From a virus, in IMG/VR virus record IMGVR_UViG_3300028569_002824, positions 1 to 64,000 of that record: a DNA stretch of 64,000 nucleotides; one strand, given 5' to 3'. Of the stretch, positions 1 through 7,760 are shown in pieces; position 1 is the stretch's first letter, and each line of letters opens with the position of its first letter. The translations under genes were made by a program, and so were the position numbers. Below the pieces are notes generated by a model. It was given only the letters and a program-made list of their open reading frames with translations, did not search any database and was not told where the DNA came from.

Positions 1-257
1 CCTACAGTCACTCCAACAGAGACTCCAACACCAACAGAGACTCCAACACCAACAGAGACTCCTACAGTCACTCCAACTGAGACTCCTACACCAACAGTTA
101 CACCAACAGAGACTCCTACTCCAACAGAGACTCCTACAGTCACTCCAACAGAGACTCCAACACCAACAGAGACTCCAACACCAACAGAGACTCCTACAGT
201 CACTCCAACTGAGACTCCTACACCAACAGTTACACCAACAGAGACTCCTACTCCAAC
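1..257 (+). repeat. 132-bp higher-order tandem repeat in the Thr/Pro coding region
   Basis: Bases 1-125 recur identically at 133-257, giving a 132-bp (44-codon) unit built from smaller CCAACAGAGACT-like units. The period is a multiple of three, so the frame is kept when copies are gained or lost. The array probably extends left of the window. Confidence 0.9.
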
Positions 258-273
258 TCCTACCTCACCGTAA
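1..273 (+). CDS. C-terminal end of a Thr/Pro/Glu-repeat protein (partial)
   Basis: The frame is open from the first base to a TAA at 271-273, and the start lies outside the window. All 90 visible codons encode Thr-Pro repeats with Glu or Val inserted ([18 protein letters not shown] style) and the chain ends in PTSP. There is no hydrophobic or catalytic segment. Low-complexity Thr/Pro tails occur on phage fibre, decoration and adhesin-like proteins. The function here cannot be told from this end alone. The repeat is Thr-rich and could be an O-glycosylation substrate for the glycosyltransferases at 35554-43135, which is inference. Confidence 0.75.
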   Translation, partial: PTVTPTETPTPTETPTPTETPTVTPTETPTPTVTPTETPTPTETPTVTPTETPTPTETPTPTETPTVTPTETPTPTVTPTETPTPTPTSP

Positions 274-289
274 TTTTAAAGCCGTTACT

Positions 290-297
290 ATTAAATA
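290..297 (+). promoter_or_regulatory. Late promoter octamer ATTAAATA
   Basis: It matches 6 of 8 bases of the T4 late element TATAAATA. The last base is 6 before the ATG at 303, so a T4-type start site would fall on the start codon itself. Confidence 0.6.
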
Positions 298-302
298 ACA
301 TT

Positions 303-746
303 ATGAAACCTTCAGATTCCTACTTGCTAGAAAAAGCATATCTATCAATTAACCAAAAATTACCATCCGTCCCCTCTGATGATATAACGGAAACTGATGA
401 AGACGACGAGGATGGCGAAGATGGCGTTGAACAACCGGAAATTGACTCTGACTTTGGTTCTGGAGAATCTGATGATAAGATTTTACACATATCCTCAGCA
501 GGAATATCAAGTGCTGCTGAAACTCCAATGGGTCACGAAAGCGAAATAGAAGCACTTCAGTTGGGTGATGACTGTTGTGAAGAAGAAATTCATGATATGA
601 ATGTGGATAATTTAAATTCTATTCGTGAAAGTATAGCAAAAATTGCTGGAGTGTGTGTACAGGGCGGTTCACTTGAACCGTGGCAGCAACAAAAAATAGC
701 AATTGCTATGGATAATTTAGCTGAAGTTGCTAGAAGAATTCACTAA
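303..746 (+). CDS. Small acidic protein, late, probably virion-associated
   Basis: 147 residues. The N-terminus (SYLLEK, with LLE at 8-10) weakly resembles the capsid-targeting leaders seen on other genes here. Residues 25-60 are very acidic (TDEDDEDGEDG). The C-terminal 50 residues form a conserved-looking helical region (NLNSIRESIAKIA, then LEPWQQQKIAIAMDNLAEVARR), a pattern I recall from uncharacterised proteins of T4-like phages. It follows the Thr/Pro-repeat gene on the same strand and has its own late octamer. Function is unknown; a small structural or head protein is the best guess. Confidence 0.75.
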   Translation: MKPSDSYLLEKAYLSINQKLPSVPSDDITETDEDDEDGEDGVEQPEIDSDFGSGESDDKILHISSAGISSAAETPMGHESEIEALQLGDDCCEEEIHDMNVDNLNSIRESIAKIAGVCVQGGSLEPWQQQKIAIAMDNLAEVARRIH

Positions 747-757
747 ATCTTTTTAGT
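742..757. terminator. Weak hairpin between convergent genes
   Basis: ACTAAA and TTTAGT form a 6-bp stem with a 4-base loop, followed by TTTAT. It spans the stop of the plus-strand gene and faces the end of the minus-strand gene at 759. The stem is short and AT-rich, so this is a tentative call. Confidence 0.25.
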
Positions 758-758
758 T

Positions 759-1139
759 TTATTTAGAGTCCAAATTAAAGGCTTTAATTAGCACGTCCTC
801 CATTACTGAAAGTATAGACAAAAATAACTTACACGGCTTTTTGTTTACGGTCTTGTCGTTTAAAGCGTCAAGCAATCCGTCTGACAGACTATTCGTATAT
901 TCCTTTACAAATTGACGCGTGTCCCTTGCAATTTCGCTAAAAATCGAATCTGTGTATTCATCTAATCGAGAAATGTCGAATGATTCGGGGTTATCTGTAA
1001 CTGTACTTTCAAACTCATCCATGTAAAAATCTTCTCTTGACTGCTGAAATGATTCTACGTGACTAAACAGATTCGCACATATCTCGTCAATTGTAGTATG
1101 TTTGTTGTTGATTAATGAAATTGCTTCTTTTGTAGTCAT
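759..1139 (-). CDS. Hypothetical protein
   Basis: 126 residues, mostly helical and acidic, without cysteine clusters, membrane segments or a motif I recognise. It starts at an ATG (MTTKEAISLI) and ends 12 bases from the convergent gene at 746. I saw no promoter of either class directly before its ATG. It may be read from the TATAAATA at 1349-1356 together with the small ORF at 1243. Confidence 0.6.
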   Translation of the reverse strand: MTTKEAISLINNKHTTIDEICANLFSHVESFQQSREDFYMDEFESTVTDNPESFDISRLDEYTDSIFSEIARDTRQFVKEYTNSLSDGLLDALNDKTVNKKPCKLFLSILSVMEDVLIKAFNLDSK

Positions 1140-1242
1140 GTATAAGTACGGTTTAATTGATTGCTACAGACGTTACTTATAAAAAACCTGAGTTATTTTA
1201 TGCAAACCGTGTTTTATGACACGCAAAAAAAAGCAAAGTTAC

Positions 1243-1335
1243 CTAATAACCCATCAAATAAAAATATACAAGAGAAGCTACCAAGAAAATTACACCAGAC
1301 AGAATTAATTTTTTGTTATTTGTATCCATATACAT
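1243..1335 (-). CDS. Very small membrane protein (30 residues)
   Basis: A short frame with ATG at 1335 (an alternative ATG at 1329 gives 28 residues). The N-terminus is charged (DTNNKK) and is followed by a continuous hydrophobic stretch (LILSGVIFLVASLVYFYLMGY) that would form one transmembrane helix. It fills a 244-bp gap otherwise without genes and lies 14 bases below a perfect TATAAATA. The hydrophobic composition argues for a real gene, but the length is close to chance. Confidence 0.4.
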   Translation of the reverse strand: MYMDTNNKKLILSGVIFLVASLVYFYLMGY

Positions 1336-1348
1336 AATTAGTTTAGGA

Positions 1349-1356
1349 TATTTATA
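1349..1356 (-). promoter_or_regulatory. Late promoter octamer TATAAATA
   Basis: An exact T4-type late element on the minus strand in the intergenic region. Its distance of 14 bases to the ATG at 1335 is longer than for the other late octamers here. Confidence 0.45.
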
Positions 1357-1383
1357 CCAAAAAACCAATATTTTTAATATTAA

Positions 1384-2085
1384 CTAAGAATCTCTAGATT
1401 CCCAAATCTCATTAATCCCTAACAATCTGTGTACACAGTTATTAATTTCTTCGTTTCGAGAGGAGTGAAAGTGACCATAAAGATGTAGAGACGGCTGACA
1501 AACTTTAAATATTTCATCCATTACTGCTCGCTCGGTCGTGAGTTCTTCTAATAAATATGCGTCTTCTCCAGCCCAACTATAAACTATTTCGTTAAATCGT
1601 TGCGGAAAACACCAAGAAGGAGCAGTATGTGTCACTAAAACATCAACCTTGCGGAGTTTAGCTTCATTAAAATTTAACCCTTCTCCACTCCAATATGAAA
1701 CTCCTTCTTTTCTCATTGTTCTATCAATCGAAGTTGCTCCACCAATAAACTGAAACATCTTACTGTTGTGCTCCATTACAGTGTAGTCTTCAATTAATTC
1801 AAAGTTGCTTAAAGCAATTCTATTGTCTCCATTGTAGTAAGATGGGTCATCGTGATTCCCTCGAATTGACAGGAATTCAATGTTAAGCTTTTTAAACTTA
1901 TCGTTTAAAGAATTTATATCATTAATTTGTTGCGGTTTTGGTGTAAACCCTACTCCCGAATCTCCTACGCTAATCAAATAACAGTTTTCCAACTTTCCTC
2001 TATTAATAAACCAAAACATTTGCTTCCAATCACCGTGGTGATCTCCAATATACAATATAGGTTTATTTTTATTTAAAGTTTTCAT
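1384..2085 (-). CDS. Calcineurin-like metallophosphoesterase
   Basis: 233 residues. The metal-binding blocks of the metallophosphoesterase superfamily appear in order: GDHHGD near residue 14, GDSGVGF near 42, GNHDDP near 75, VTHTAP near 150 and GHFHS near 205. The family hydrolyses phosphomonoesters or diesters with a two-metal centre. The substrate is unknown; phage members include RNA and protein phosphatases and nucleotidases. It is one of two such enzymes in this cluster (the other is at 2821-3510) and they are not close copies. An AATGGAG-type purine run lies before the ATG, one of the few Shine-Dalgarno-like sites in the window. Confidence 0.88.
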   Translation of the reverse strand: MKTLNKNKPILYIGDHHGDWKQMFWFINRGKLENCYLISVGDSGVGFTPKPQQINDINSLNDKFKKLNIEFLSIRGNHDDPSYYNGDNRIALSNFELIEDYTVMEHNSKMFQFIGGATSIDRTMRKEGVSYWSGEGLNFNEAKLRKVDVLVTHTAPSWCFPQRFNEIVYSWAGEDAYLLEELTTERAVMDEIFKVCQPSLHLYGHFHSSRNEEINNCVHRLLGINEIWESRDS

Positions 2086-2107
2086 GAATCTTTACTCCAT
2101 TATAATT

Positions 2108-2233
2108 TCAGTATGATTTAATTTTAATCGAACTAATTAAGGACAGCATAATACACCCAATAAATAGAAACATCAACACGAAAACCCACGTAGCACCAAC
2201 TACAAACTGCTTAATTTTTTTAGACAAGCTCAT
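2108..2233 (-). CDS. Small membrane protein (41 residues)
   Basis: An ORF too short for routine calling: MSLSKKIKQF, then a hydrophobic run (VVGATWVFVLMFLFIGCIML) and a basic tail (SSIKIKSY). This is a single transmembrane helix with positive charges at both ends. It fills the gap between the HNH gene and the phosphoesterase. An AATAAATA octamer ends exactly 6 bases before its ATG, the spacing seen at other late genes, which supports it as expressed. Confidence 0.65.
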   Translation of the reverse strand: MSLSKKIKQFVVGATWVFVLMFLFIGCIMLSLISSIKIKSY

Positions 2234-2238
2234 TTCTC

Positions 2239-2246
2239 TATTTATT
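2239..2246 (-). promoter_or_regulatory. Late promoter octamer AATAAATA
   Basis: It matches 7 of 8 bases of TATAAATA and ends 6 bases before the ATG at 2233. Confidence 0.5.
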
Positions 2247-2249
2247 TCA

Positions 2250-2831
2250 TCAATGCAAAAACCAATTCCAGTCAGGATTTTTCTCTGTGTTCTTAATAAA
2301 GAACGATACAGGCATTGTTTTTGGTTTAACAGGTTTTCTAATTAACGTGAGTCCTGCTTGTTCTGGGGTTTTATCACTTTTTTTGTCGTTTACTTCCCTG
2401 CATGCTATTACACAGTTTTCCCAAGTAGTTTTTCCACCCAAACTTCTTGGAATAATATGATCAATGTTTCCGGTTGTCTTGTTTACTTTTACACCAGTAT
2501 ACTGGCATGTAAAATTGTCTCTTTCCCATAAATTGTTTTGAGTTAACTTGACAGCTTGTTTTGGAATTTTGTCGTAAAAGCACAATACGATAATATTGGG
2601 AATTTTGATTTTATTATTAACCGTGCTGATTGTAATATCGTTGTTTAATAATTTGACGTTCTTCCATTCATTCCATTCGAGCGCGTTAATTTTGCCGTCT
2701 TCTAATAAAATTCCCTTTGCTTGACCTGCAAACATCAAAGATAAAGCGTGTCCAGCTATTGAAGTATTAATTGCTTGCCAGTTTTTATTCAACACCAGCA
2801 CTCTTTTTTGTAAAATGCTGCTAGTCGACAT
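2250..2831 (-). CDS. HNH endonuclease family protein
   Basis: 193 residues. The C-terminal half has a typical HNH fold: FTCQYTG (near 118), then DHIIPRSLGG (near 137) with the general-base His, then WENCVIACREVNDKK with the last Asn/His-type metal ligands. The N-terminal half (VLVLNKNWQAINT) matches the domain that precedes HNH in many free-standing bacterial and phage proteins. It could be a homing endonuclease, or a nuclease used against host DNA. It overlaps the upstream phosphoesterase gene by 11 bases, so the two are translated together. Confidence 0.85.
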   Translation of the reverse strand: MSTSSILQKRVLVLNKNWQAINTSIAGHALSLMFAGQAKGILLEDGKINALEWNEWKNVKLLNNDITISTVNNKIKIPNIIVLCFYDKIPKQAVKLTQNNLWERDNFTCQYTGVKVNKTTGNIDHIIPRSLGGKTTWENCVIACREVNDKKSDKTPEQAGLTLIRKPVKPKTMPVSFFIKNTEKNPDWNWFLH

Positions 2832-3510
2832 TTAATTGAAAGGGGGTTGGTTGAGACGCTGCTTTATCGTATGTAAGAGTGTCTCTACGTCCCAAATTAG
2901 ATTTGAGGTCAGCCAACGTTAAAGGAAAAGGAGCTCTTTCCACCCCTATATCTAGAGTTTTAGTTTTATATATCATTTGTCCGATTTCGCTAGAATGTAA
3001 ATTTCCATGACAATGCCCGTGAAGCATCCATGCCCCCTTTGATTGCCCGTTAAATGAAGCAAGAGGGTAGTGACTAGCAACGATTGGTTGACCATTGGCA
3101 ATGATTTCAACATAATTTGGAATAAAAATTACCTTTTTGTGTTCATCTACATCCCAAATGTTGCCTCTCAACTCTTCAAATATGTGTCTCCATCCTGAAT
3201 GATGGTTACCTGACATCACGTAGAGAATATTAAATGACATTCTTTTAATAATTTCTTTAAACCGTTCTGTAGCAGAATGTCCAAAAATAAAATCTCCTAA
3301 GTGAAATGCTGTAGAATTTATTGAATTCTTTTCGTTCCACCTACAAATAAGTTCTTCGTCGTGTTCTTCAACAGATTCAAACCCTCTCATTTTCCACAAT
3401 GGAGTTTCCCAATGATAACATGCGTGTCCAAAGTGCGTGTCTGACCAAAAACAAATATCTTGGTCGTGCTTAGATTGAATAATGATTGGTTTAAAGAATA
3501 AAAACTTCAT
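2821..3510 (-). CDS. Second calcineurin-like phosphoesterase
   Basis: 229 residues. Motifs are SDTHFGH (near 23), GDFIFGH (near 72), SGNHHSG (near 97), ASHYPL (near 145) and HGHCHGN (near 163). This arrangement is that of small phage and bacterial phosphoesterases such as the YfcE/MPP group. The Asn-His of GNHH is kept, so activity is likely; the substrate is unknown. The gene heads a three-gene minus-strand run with the HNH protein and small membrane protein, and has an early-type promoter at 3517-3544. Confidence 0.87.
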   Translation of the reverse strand: MKFLFFKPIIIQSKHDQDICFWSDTHFGHACYHWETPLWKMRGFESVEEHDEELICRWNEKNSINSTAFHLGDFIFGHSATERFKEIIKRMSFNILYVMSGNHHSGWRHIFEELRGNIWDVDEHKKVIFIPNYVEIIANGQPIVASHYPLASFNGQSKGAWMLHGHCHGNLHSSEIGQMIYKTKTLDIGVERAPFPLTLADLKSNLGRRDTLTYDKAASQPTPFQLNVD

Positions 3511-3516
3511 TAAAAA

Positions 3517-3544
3517 ATCTTACGACATCAAATCAACAAATCAA
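3517..3544 (-). promoter_or_regulatory. Early-type promoter TTGATT-N16-TAAGAT
   Basis: The -35 is at 3539-3544 and the -10 at 3517-3522, with a 16-base spacer. The -10 ends 7 bases before the ATG at 3510, predicting a leaderless transcript. Confidence 0.5.
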
Positions 3545-4380
3545 GGATGATTTCCGACTAAATCAACATACAGCGCGGCAAGTTTTTCTTTAAGTTTTTT
3601 CCAGTGATATTCAGATTTACTGATTGCTTGTATAAAGTCTGCATGAGTGGAAAAAAAGTATGGAAGAGGAAGTTCTTTATATTGAGTATATGATGGAGCG
3701 TCCGCTTTAATAAAAAGTCTAAATTCTAGTAAAAATTTTGCTAACTTTATTTCTAATATCTTTTTGCTCTCTGGCATTAATGTTTTTTCTATGTCTGTTT
3801 TCTTTTTATTGTATTCTTCTTTAATTCTAAACGCAAGCTCGGTTAGATGTGCATCAAACTCTATTGGTTCTAAAAAATATACATGCGGTTTAAACGGTTT
3901 GCCTTTAGCAATTTTTTTCGCCTCCTTTTTATATTCTTCTGATGAGTCCTTGTATTCTTGCATCCCATGAGTAAGTTCGTGATAAATAACAGATCCTAAC
4001 TCAATTTCTGATAACTGTTTAACGTTGTCGTTGTATATAACCATTAAATTGTTGACATCATCGTAAAATGCTAACGATGTTTCTGATCCACCATAAGCTA
4101 CGAGTATATTAACCTTAACTGGTTTTTTTGAGGCTAGATCAGTAAATTTAATTTTAGATAAATTTGCAATTTTTGTTATTCCTTCCTCTTTGAAATAATC
4201 TACTAGTGTAGGATCATCAGCAACGTTTTTTAATAATAATTTAGTAGTACTGTCTACTTTTTTGTAAACAGCGTTGTAAGTTAATACAATCTTGTATATG
4301 CTGCTTATTAAGGATGTGTCAATCTCTCTGAATTTTGATTCTGATAAAGATTGTTTAAAATAGTTTAAAAAATTGTCCAT
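3541..4380 (-). CDS. Putative zinc metallopeptidase with head-targeting-like leader
   Basis: 279 residues. The zincin motif HELTH is at 134-138 (IYHELTHGMQEY), with acidic candidates for a third ligand around EPIEFD at 171-176. The N-terminus (MDNFLNYFKQSLSE, then S) resembles the short leaders cleaved after LxE by T4-type prohead proteases. No signal peptide or membrane segment is seen. It is transcribed divergently from the VWA gene, which itself carries HExxH, and the shared upstream region is tandemly duplicated. A packaged peptidase acting on virion or host proteins is plausible. The substrate is not deducible. Confidence 0.75.
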   Translation of the reverse strand: MDNFLNYFKQSLSESKFREIDTSLISSIYKIVLTYNAVYKKVDSTTKLLLKNVADDPTLVDYFKEEGITKIANLSKIKFTDLASKKPVKVNILVAYGGSETSLAFYDDVNNLMVIYNDNVKQLSEIELGSVIYHELTHGMQEYKDSSEEYKKEAKKIAKGKPFKPHVYFLEPIEFDAHLTELAFRIKEEYNKKKTDIEKTLMPESKKILEIKLAKFLLEFRLFIKADAPSYTQYKELPLPYFFSTHADFIQAISKSEYHWKKLKEKLAALYVDLVGNHP

Positions 4381-4386
4381 TTAGAA

Positions 4387-4394
4387 TAATTATC
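4387..4394 (-). promoter_or_regulatory. Late-type octamer GATAATTA
   Basis: It matches 6 of 8 bases of TATAAATA and ends 7 bases before the peptidase ATG at 4380. It overlaps an AATAATTA on the other strand, so the site can read both ways. Confidence 0.35.
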
Positions 4395-4458
4395 TATTAT
4401 GTATCATAAACACACCGATAAAGATTGTTTAAAATAGTTTAAAAAATTGTCCATTTAG

Positions 4459-4466
4459 AATAATTA
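4459..4466 (+). promoter_or_regulatory. Late-type octamer AATAATTA
   Basis: It matches 6 of 8 bases and ends 7 bases before the VWA ATG at 4473. The same octamer is in the first duplicated copy at 4385-4392. Confidence 0.35.
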
Positions 4467-4472
4467 ACCATT

Positions 4473-6263
4473 ATGTATCATAAACACACCGACAAAGACA
4501 TCTTTTCTGTCTATAAACATAAAATTTTAACCAAGACTGAATCTATTATGATATCAGAAGCTGCAGAAGATGAGCGAAGCAAATCGAACATGATGAGTGA
4601 AGCGTTGTTTAAAGAGTTTGACTTTCGTTTGACTCGATGTAAAACAATATTATATAGAGATTACCCGTGGTTTGGAATTATGTTGGCAAAGTTAAAAACT
4701 GTACCGACAACTAGTGTTGTTACAATGGCTGTAGATAACCATGGCAATATTTACATGAATCCAAAGTTCACTATGAGTATGTCAGAAGATGAGACGGTTG
4801 GGGTTTTAGCTCATGAATGTTTGCATATTATGACTTTGTCGTTTTTTAGACAAAATGGAAGAGACATGGGGCAGTGGAATATAGCAACAGATTTCGTTAT
4901 GAATAAAGATATTGTTGAAATGAATATGTCTCTGCCTGCTGGAGGATTAATTCCTGAAAAGAGGGGCAGTCAAACGTTTGCTGTGTTAAAGGACCCAGCT
5001 ACAGGCCAACTTGTGTTTGAAGTAGACATTACAGACATGAGTGCAGAGGGGTTATATGACGAGATGCAAAAAGCAATGGATGCTGATAAGAAAAAACAAA
5101 AGAAAAACGGCAAAGGAGGAGATGGAAAAAAAACTTTTGCGGTTGATGACAGAGTTCAATCCAGAAAAGATGGCAGGAACGGAACCATAACTAAAGTAAC
5201 AGGAAGCCAACCTGGCAAACAAACTCTTGAGATCGATTGGGATGATGATCTTAAAACTGAAGCAAAGGAGTCTGGAATTTCTTCGTCTGACGTCATGCCA
5301 CTATTGTCCGGAAAGGTTAAGCTAGGTAAAGGTGGCTCAGGCGGAAAAGAAGGGGAAGATTTTGCATTGGATAAAGACGCTGAAGTAGAATTCGAGGACG
5401 AAGAGGAATCTAAACCGACACCAGGAGATGGAGGAGTTAAAATAAAGGGTAGTTTGTCAGACATAATAGATAAAATTGCTAAACAGCGAGATAAATTTGA
5501 TCAACACATTACAGATGGAGACCCAATGCCGGTCCCTATGGATACACCAACAGATGATCCTGATTACAAGCCAGATATAGATAAAAATTCAGCTTCTAAA
5601 TTAAAAGACAAGGTTCAATCTACTCTTACCGCAATAGCTTCCAGAGGACTATGGAAAGGTGGTCCTAGATCACTATCTAAAAAGGTGTTTGAAACTAAAA
5701 CTAATTGGAAGCAATTACTTAGAAATTTCGTAAGCGGAATGGAAAAAACCAAGTCTACTTGGATGAGGCCAAAAAAACGCGCTTTTGCTGCAGGATATTA
5801 TGCTCCTGGAACTAGAAATGAATCTACTAAAATTGAAACCATAGTAGCGTTAGATACCAGTGGGTCTATTTCGGAAAACGTCATAGCGTTATTCATTTCA
5901 GAGTTATTAAACATTGTAAAAGCCTATCCCAAAGTAAAAATGAAGGTTATATTATGGCATACTGACGTATATGGAGATATTGATATAGATTCAACAAAAG
6001 CAAGTTCACAACAAATAATGCATGCTTTACAAAGCTTGCCTTATGAAGGAGGAGGAACTACTTTGTCATCAGTTGCACAATATCTCAAGAGAAAATATCC
6101 AGTTAAAAAGTTTGAAGGGTTTATTGTTTTTACAGACGGGCACATAGAACCCACTCCAGAAATGCCTCCAGTAAAGAACAAATTGTTCTTAATAGTAGAA
6201 AAAGGGTCAAAGTCCCCTCTCGATAAATACGGTCTAGTTCACGAAATTGACGTATACCATTAA
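4473..6263 (+). CDS. Metallopeptidase-like plus VWA-domain protein (MoxR partner)
   Basis: 596 residues. The N-terminal domain has HECLH at 114-118 followed by a conserved WNIATDFVMN at 135-144, as in the DUF2201/COG3864 predicted metal-dependent peptidases. Residues 180-400 are charged, low-complexity linker. The C-terminal domain (from about 450) is a VWA fold with the metal site DTSGSIS near 462 and FTDGH near 552. Such proteins normally pair with MoxR-type AAA ATPases, and one follows directly at 6294. The first 30 residues contain the leader-like end IMISE followed by Ala, a candidate prohead-protease site. The pair probably remodels or activates a protein complex; the target is unknown. 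Confidence 0.85.
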   Translation: MYHKHTDKDIFSVYKHKILTKTESIMISEAAEDERSKSNMMSEALFKEFDFRLTRCKTILYRDYPWFGIMLAKLKTVPTTSVVTMAVDNHGNIYMNPKFTMSMSEDETVGVLAHECLHIMTLSFFRQNGRDMGQWNIATDFVMNKDIVEMNMSLPAGGLIPEKRGSQTFAVLKDPATGQLVFEVDITDMSAEGLYDEMQKAMDADKKKQKKNGKGGDGKKTFAVDDRVQSRKDGRNGTITKVTGSQPGKQTLEIDWDDDLKTEAKESGISSSDVMPLLSGKVKLGKGGSGGKEGEDFALDKDAEVEFEDEEESKPTPGDGGVKIKGSLSDIIDKIAKQRDKFDQHITDGDPMPVPMDTPTDDPDYKPDIDKNSASKLKDKVQSTLTAIASRGLWKGGPRSLSKKVFETKTNWKQLLRNFVSGMEKTKSTWMRPKKRAFAAGYYAPGTRNESTKIETIVALDTSGSISENVIALFISELLNIVKAYPKVKMKVILWHTDVYGDIDIDSTKASSQQIMHALQSLPYEGGGTTLSSVAQYLKRKYPVKKFEGFIVFTDGHIEPTPEMPPVKNKLFLIVEKGSKSPLDKYGLVHEIDVYH

Positions 6264-6280
6264 AAAAAACACAATAATTA

Positions 6281-6288
6281 ATTAAATA
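6281..6288 (+). promoter_or_regulatory. Late promoter octamer ATTAAATA
   Basis: It ends 6 bases before the MoxR ATG at 6294, the same spacing and sequence as at 303, 47617 and 62608. Confidence 0.6.
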
Positions 6289-6293
6289 ACCGT

Positions 6294-7757
6294 ATGGAAT
6301 TAAAAAACGTAAAAAAGGGAAATTTCACAAAATTGTATAAAGATATACTGATGTCTGAAGCTTCTAAACGAGATCAAATTGCAGATGACATGGTGCAAGG
6401 AGTTACTGATACTGTCGGAGAGCTGAACGATGAAATCGATCCAGCATACCAAGACATGGAATGGGATGACAGTACAGTTGTAGAAACTGACGAGAAAACA
6501 ACACTGCCTACATGGGACTATATGAGAATGCATGATTTTATATCTCTTTCTTATAGAACTAAACAGCCCCTATTAATTTACGGAGATCCCGGTATTGGTA
6601 AAAGCCAGATGGTTCAGTCGTTTGTAAAAAGCCTTGGGACAGCAAAAGGCAAAGAATCGGTTGATTGGGATGAACTCTCACAAGAAAAACAAAGAGAAGT
6701 TATTAAAGATCCGTCAAAATATTTCTTATATGTTGACGTAAGAGCAGATTCGCTTGATCCGACTGATTTAGCAGGTATTCCTAGCATGGCAAATAAAGAA
6801 GAGTGGTTAGAAACTCAAATGCCCAAGTGGTTGTATGTTATGGCCCAACCAAAAGCTGACGGAATTCTCTTTTTGGATGAATGCAACAACGCTTCTGATG
6901 CAATGATCAAGGCGTTATATAAAATTGTTGATAAAAAAGTGGGAAATATTAAATTGTCTGACGACTTTGGAGTAATTGCTGCTGGAAACCTCGGAGCTGA
7001 ATTCGGTGGGAACCCGTTACCGTTTGCGTTCACTAATAGATTTGATCAAGGAATATTAATTGCTGATGCTGAGCAGTGGCTTGATTATGCTGAGAAAGTA
7101 GGAGTAGACAAGCGCATAATCGCATTTATTAAGTCTCATCCGGAAGAAAATTTCAATCCGAAACCAACTGGTGGGTTCGGAGCGGCTGACACGCATAAAC
7201 AATGGGCTTCACCAAGAGCTATAATGAACTTGTCTAGAAAAATTAAAGAATTAGATCAACATTATGCAGAAGCTAAAGCTCAAGGACAACCAATATCAAC
7301 TCCAAAGATAGTAGCAATTAAACAAAGTGCTGCTGGAATGTGTGGTGATACGTGGGCTAGAGGATTTGATGCGTTCATGAAGCATTTCAAATCATTTGAT
7401 TATGCGACAATTGTAGCTTCTGCTGAAGACAACTCGCTACTAAGTACTGATAGAGATAAATTACATGCGTTGTTGATGTTTGTGTTAGCAAAGTTAAAAC
7501 CCGTATTAGCTCGAGCTGAAAAGACAGAAGCTCTTTCAGAGGCTGATCAAGGAGTTTTGATTGGAATTGCAAAAATCACAAATGCATTTAAAGATGAGTG
7601 GAAAACAAACTTGTTCTCACATTTCAAAAAAGATTTCTCAGTTGAACAACTTGACAAAATGATGACTTTCTTGATAAAAGGTGATTACGACGCAACAGTC
7701 AAAAAAACATTTTTAGAAGATTCACTACCAAGAATTAAACGAGTATTAAAAAGATAA
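6294..7757 (+). CDS. MoxR-family AAA+ ATPase
   Basis: 487 residues. Walker A is GDPGIGKS (97-104) and Walker B is ILFLDECNNAS (near 191), followed by sensor-1 VIAAGN and an AAA lid. A long insertion precedes Walker B, as is usual for MoxR proteins of phages. MoxR ATPases work with VWA proteins as chaperone-like motors that activate or insert cofactors into partners. The N-terminus (FTKLYKDILMSE, then A) fits the leader pattern shared with other late genes here, so the ATPase itself may enter the capsid. Its gene sits between the VWA gene and a small gene 3 bases downstream. Confidence 0.9.
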   Translation: MELKNVKKGNFTKLYKDILMSEASKRDQIADDMVQGVTDTVGELNDEIDPAYQDMEWDDSTVVETDEKTTLPTWDYMRMHDFISLSYRTKQPLLIYGDPGIGKSQMVQSFVKSLGTAKGKESVDWDELSQEKQREVIKDPSKYFLYVDVRADSLDPTDLAGIPSMANKEEWLETQMPKWLYVMAQPKADGILFLDECNNASDAMIKALYKIVDKKVGNIKLSDDFGVIAAGNLGAEFGGNPLPFAFTNRFDQGILIADAEQWLDYAEKVGVDKRIIAFIKSHPEENFNPKPTGGFGAADTHKQWASPRAIMNLSRKIKELDQHYAEAKAQGQPISTPKIVAIKQSAAGMCGDTWARGFDAFMKHFKSFDYATIVASAEDNSLLSTDRDKLHALLMFVLAKLKPVLARAEKTEALSEADQGVLIGIAKITNAFKDEWKTNLFSHFKKDFSVEQLDKMMTFLIKGDYDATVKKTFLEDSLPRIKRVLKR

Positions 7758-7760
7758 ATT

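Larger units (their letters stand above)
4343..4490. repeat. 74-bp direct tandem duplication between divergent genes
   Basis: Bases 4343-4416 are repeated at 4417-4490 with two differences (near 4393 and 4395 versus 4467 and 4469). Each copy contains the first codons of the minus-strand peptidase gene, the promoter region, and the first codons of the plus-strand VWA gene. The first copy therefore carries an abortive VWA start at 4399 that runs into a TAG about 12 codons later. Confidence 0.95.

Noticed and set aside
1-273. CRISPR array-like short repeats
   Set aside because: The repeats are contiguous, in frame and code for Thr/Pro; there are no unique spacers.
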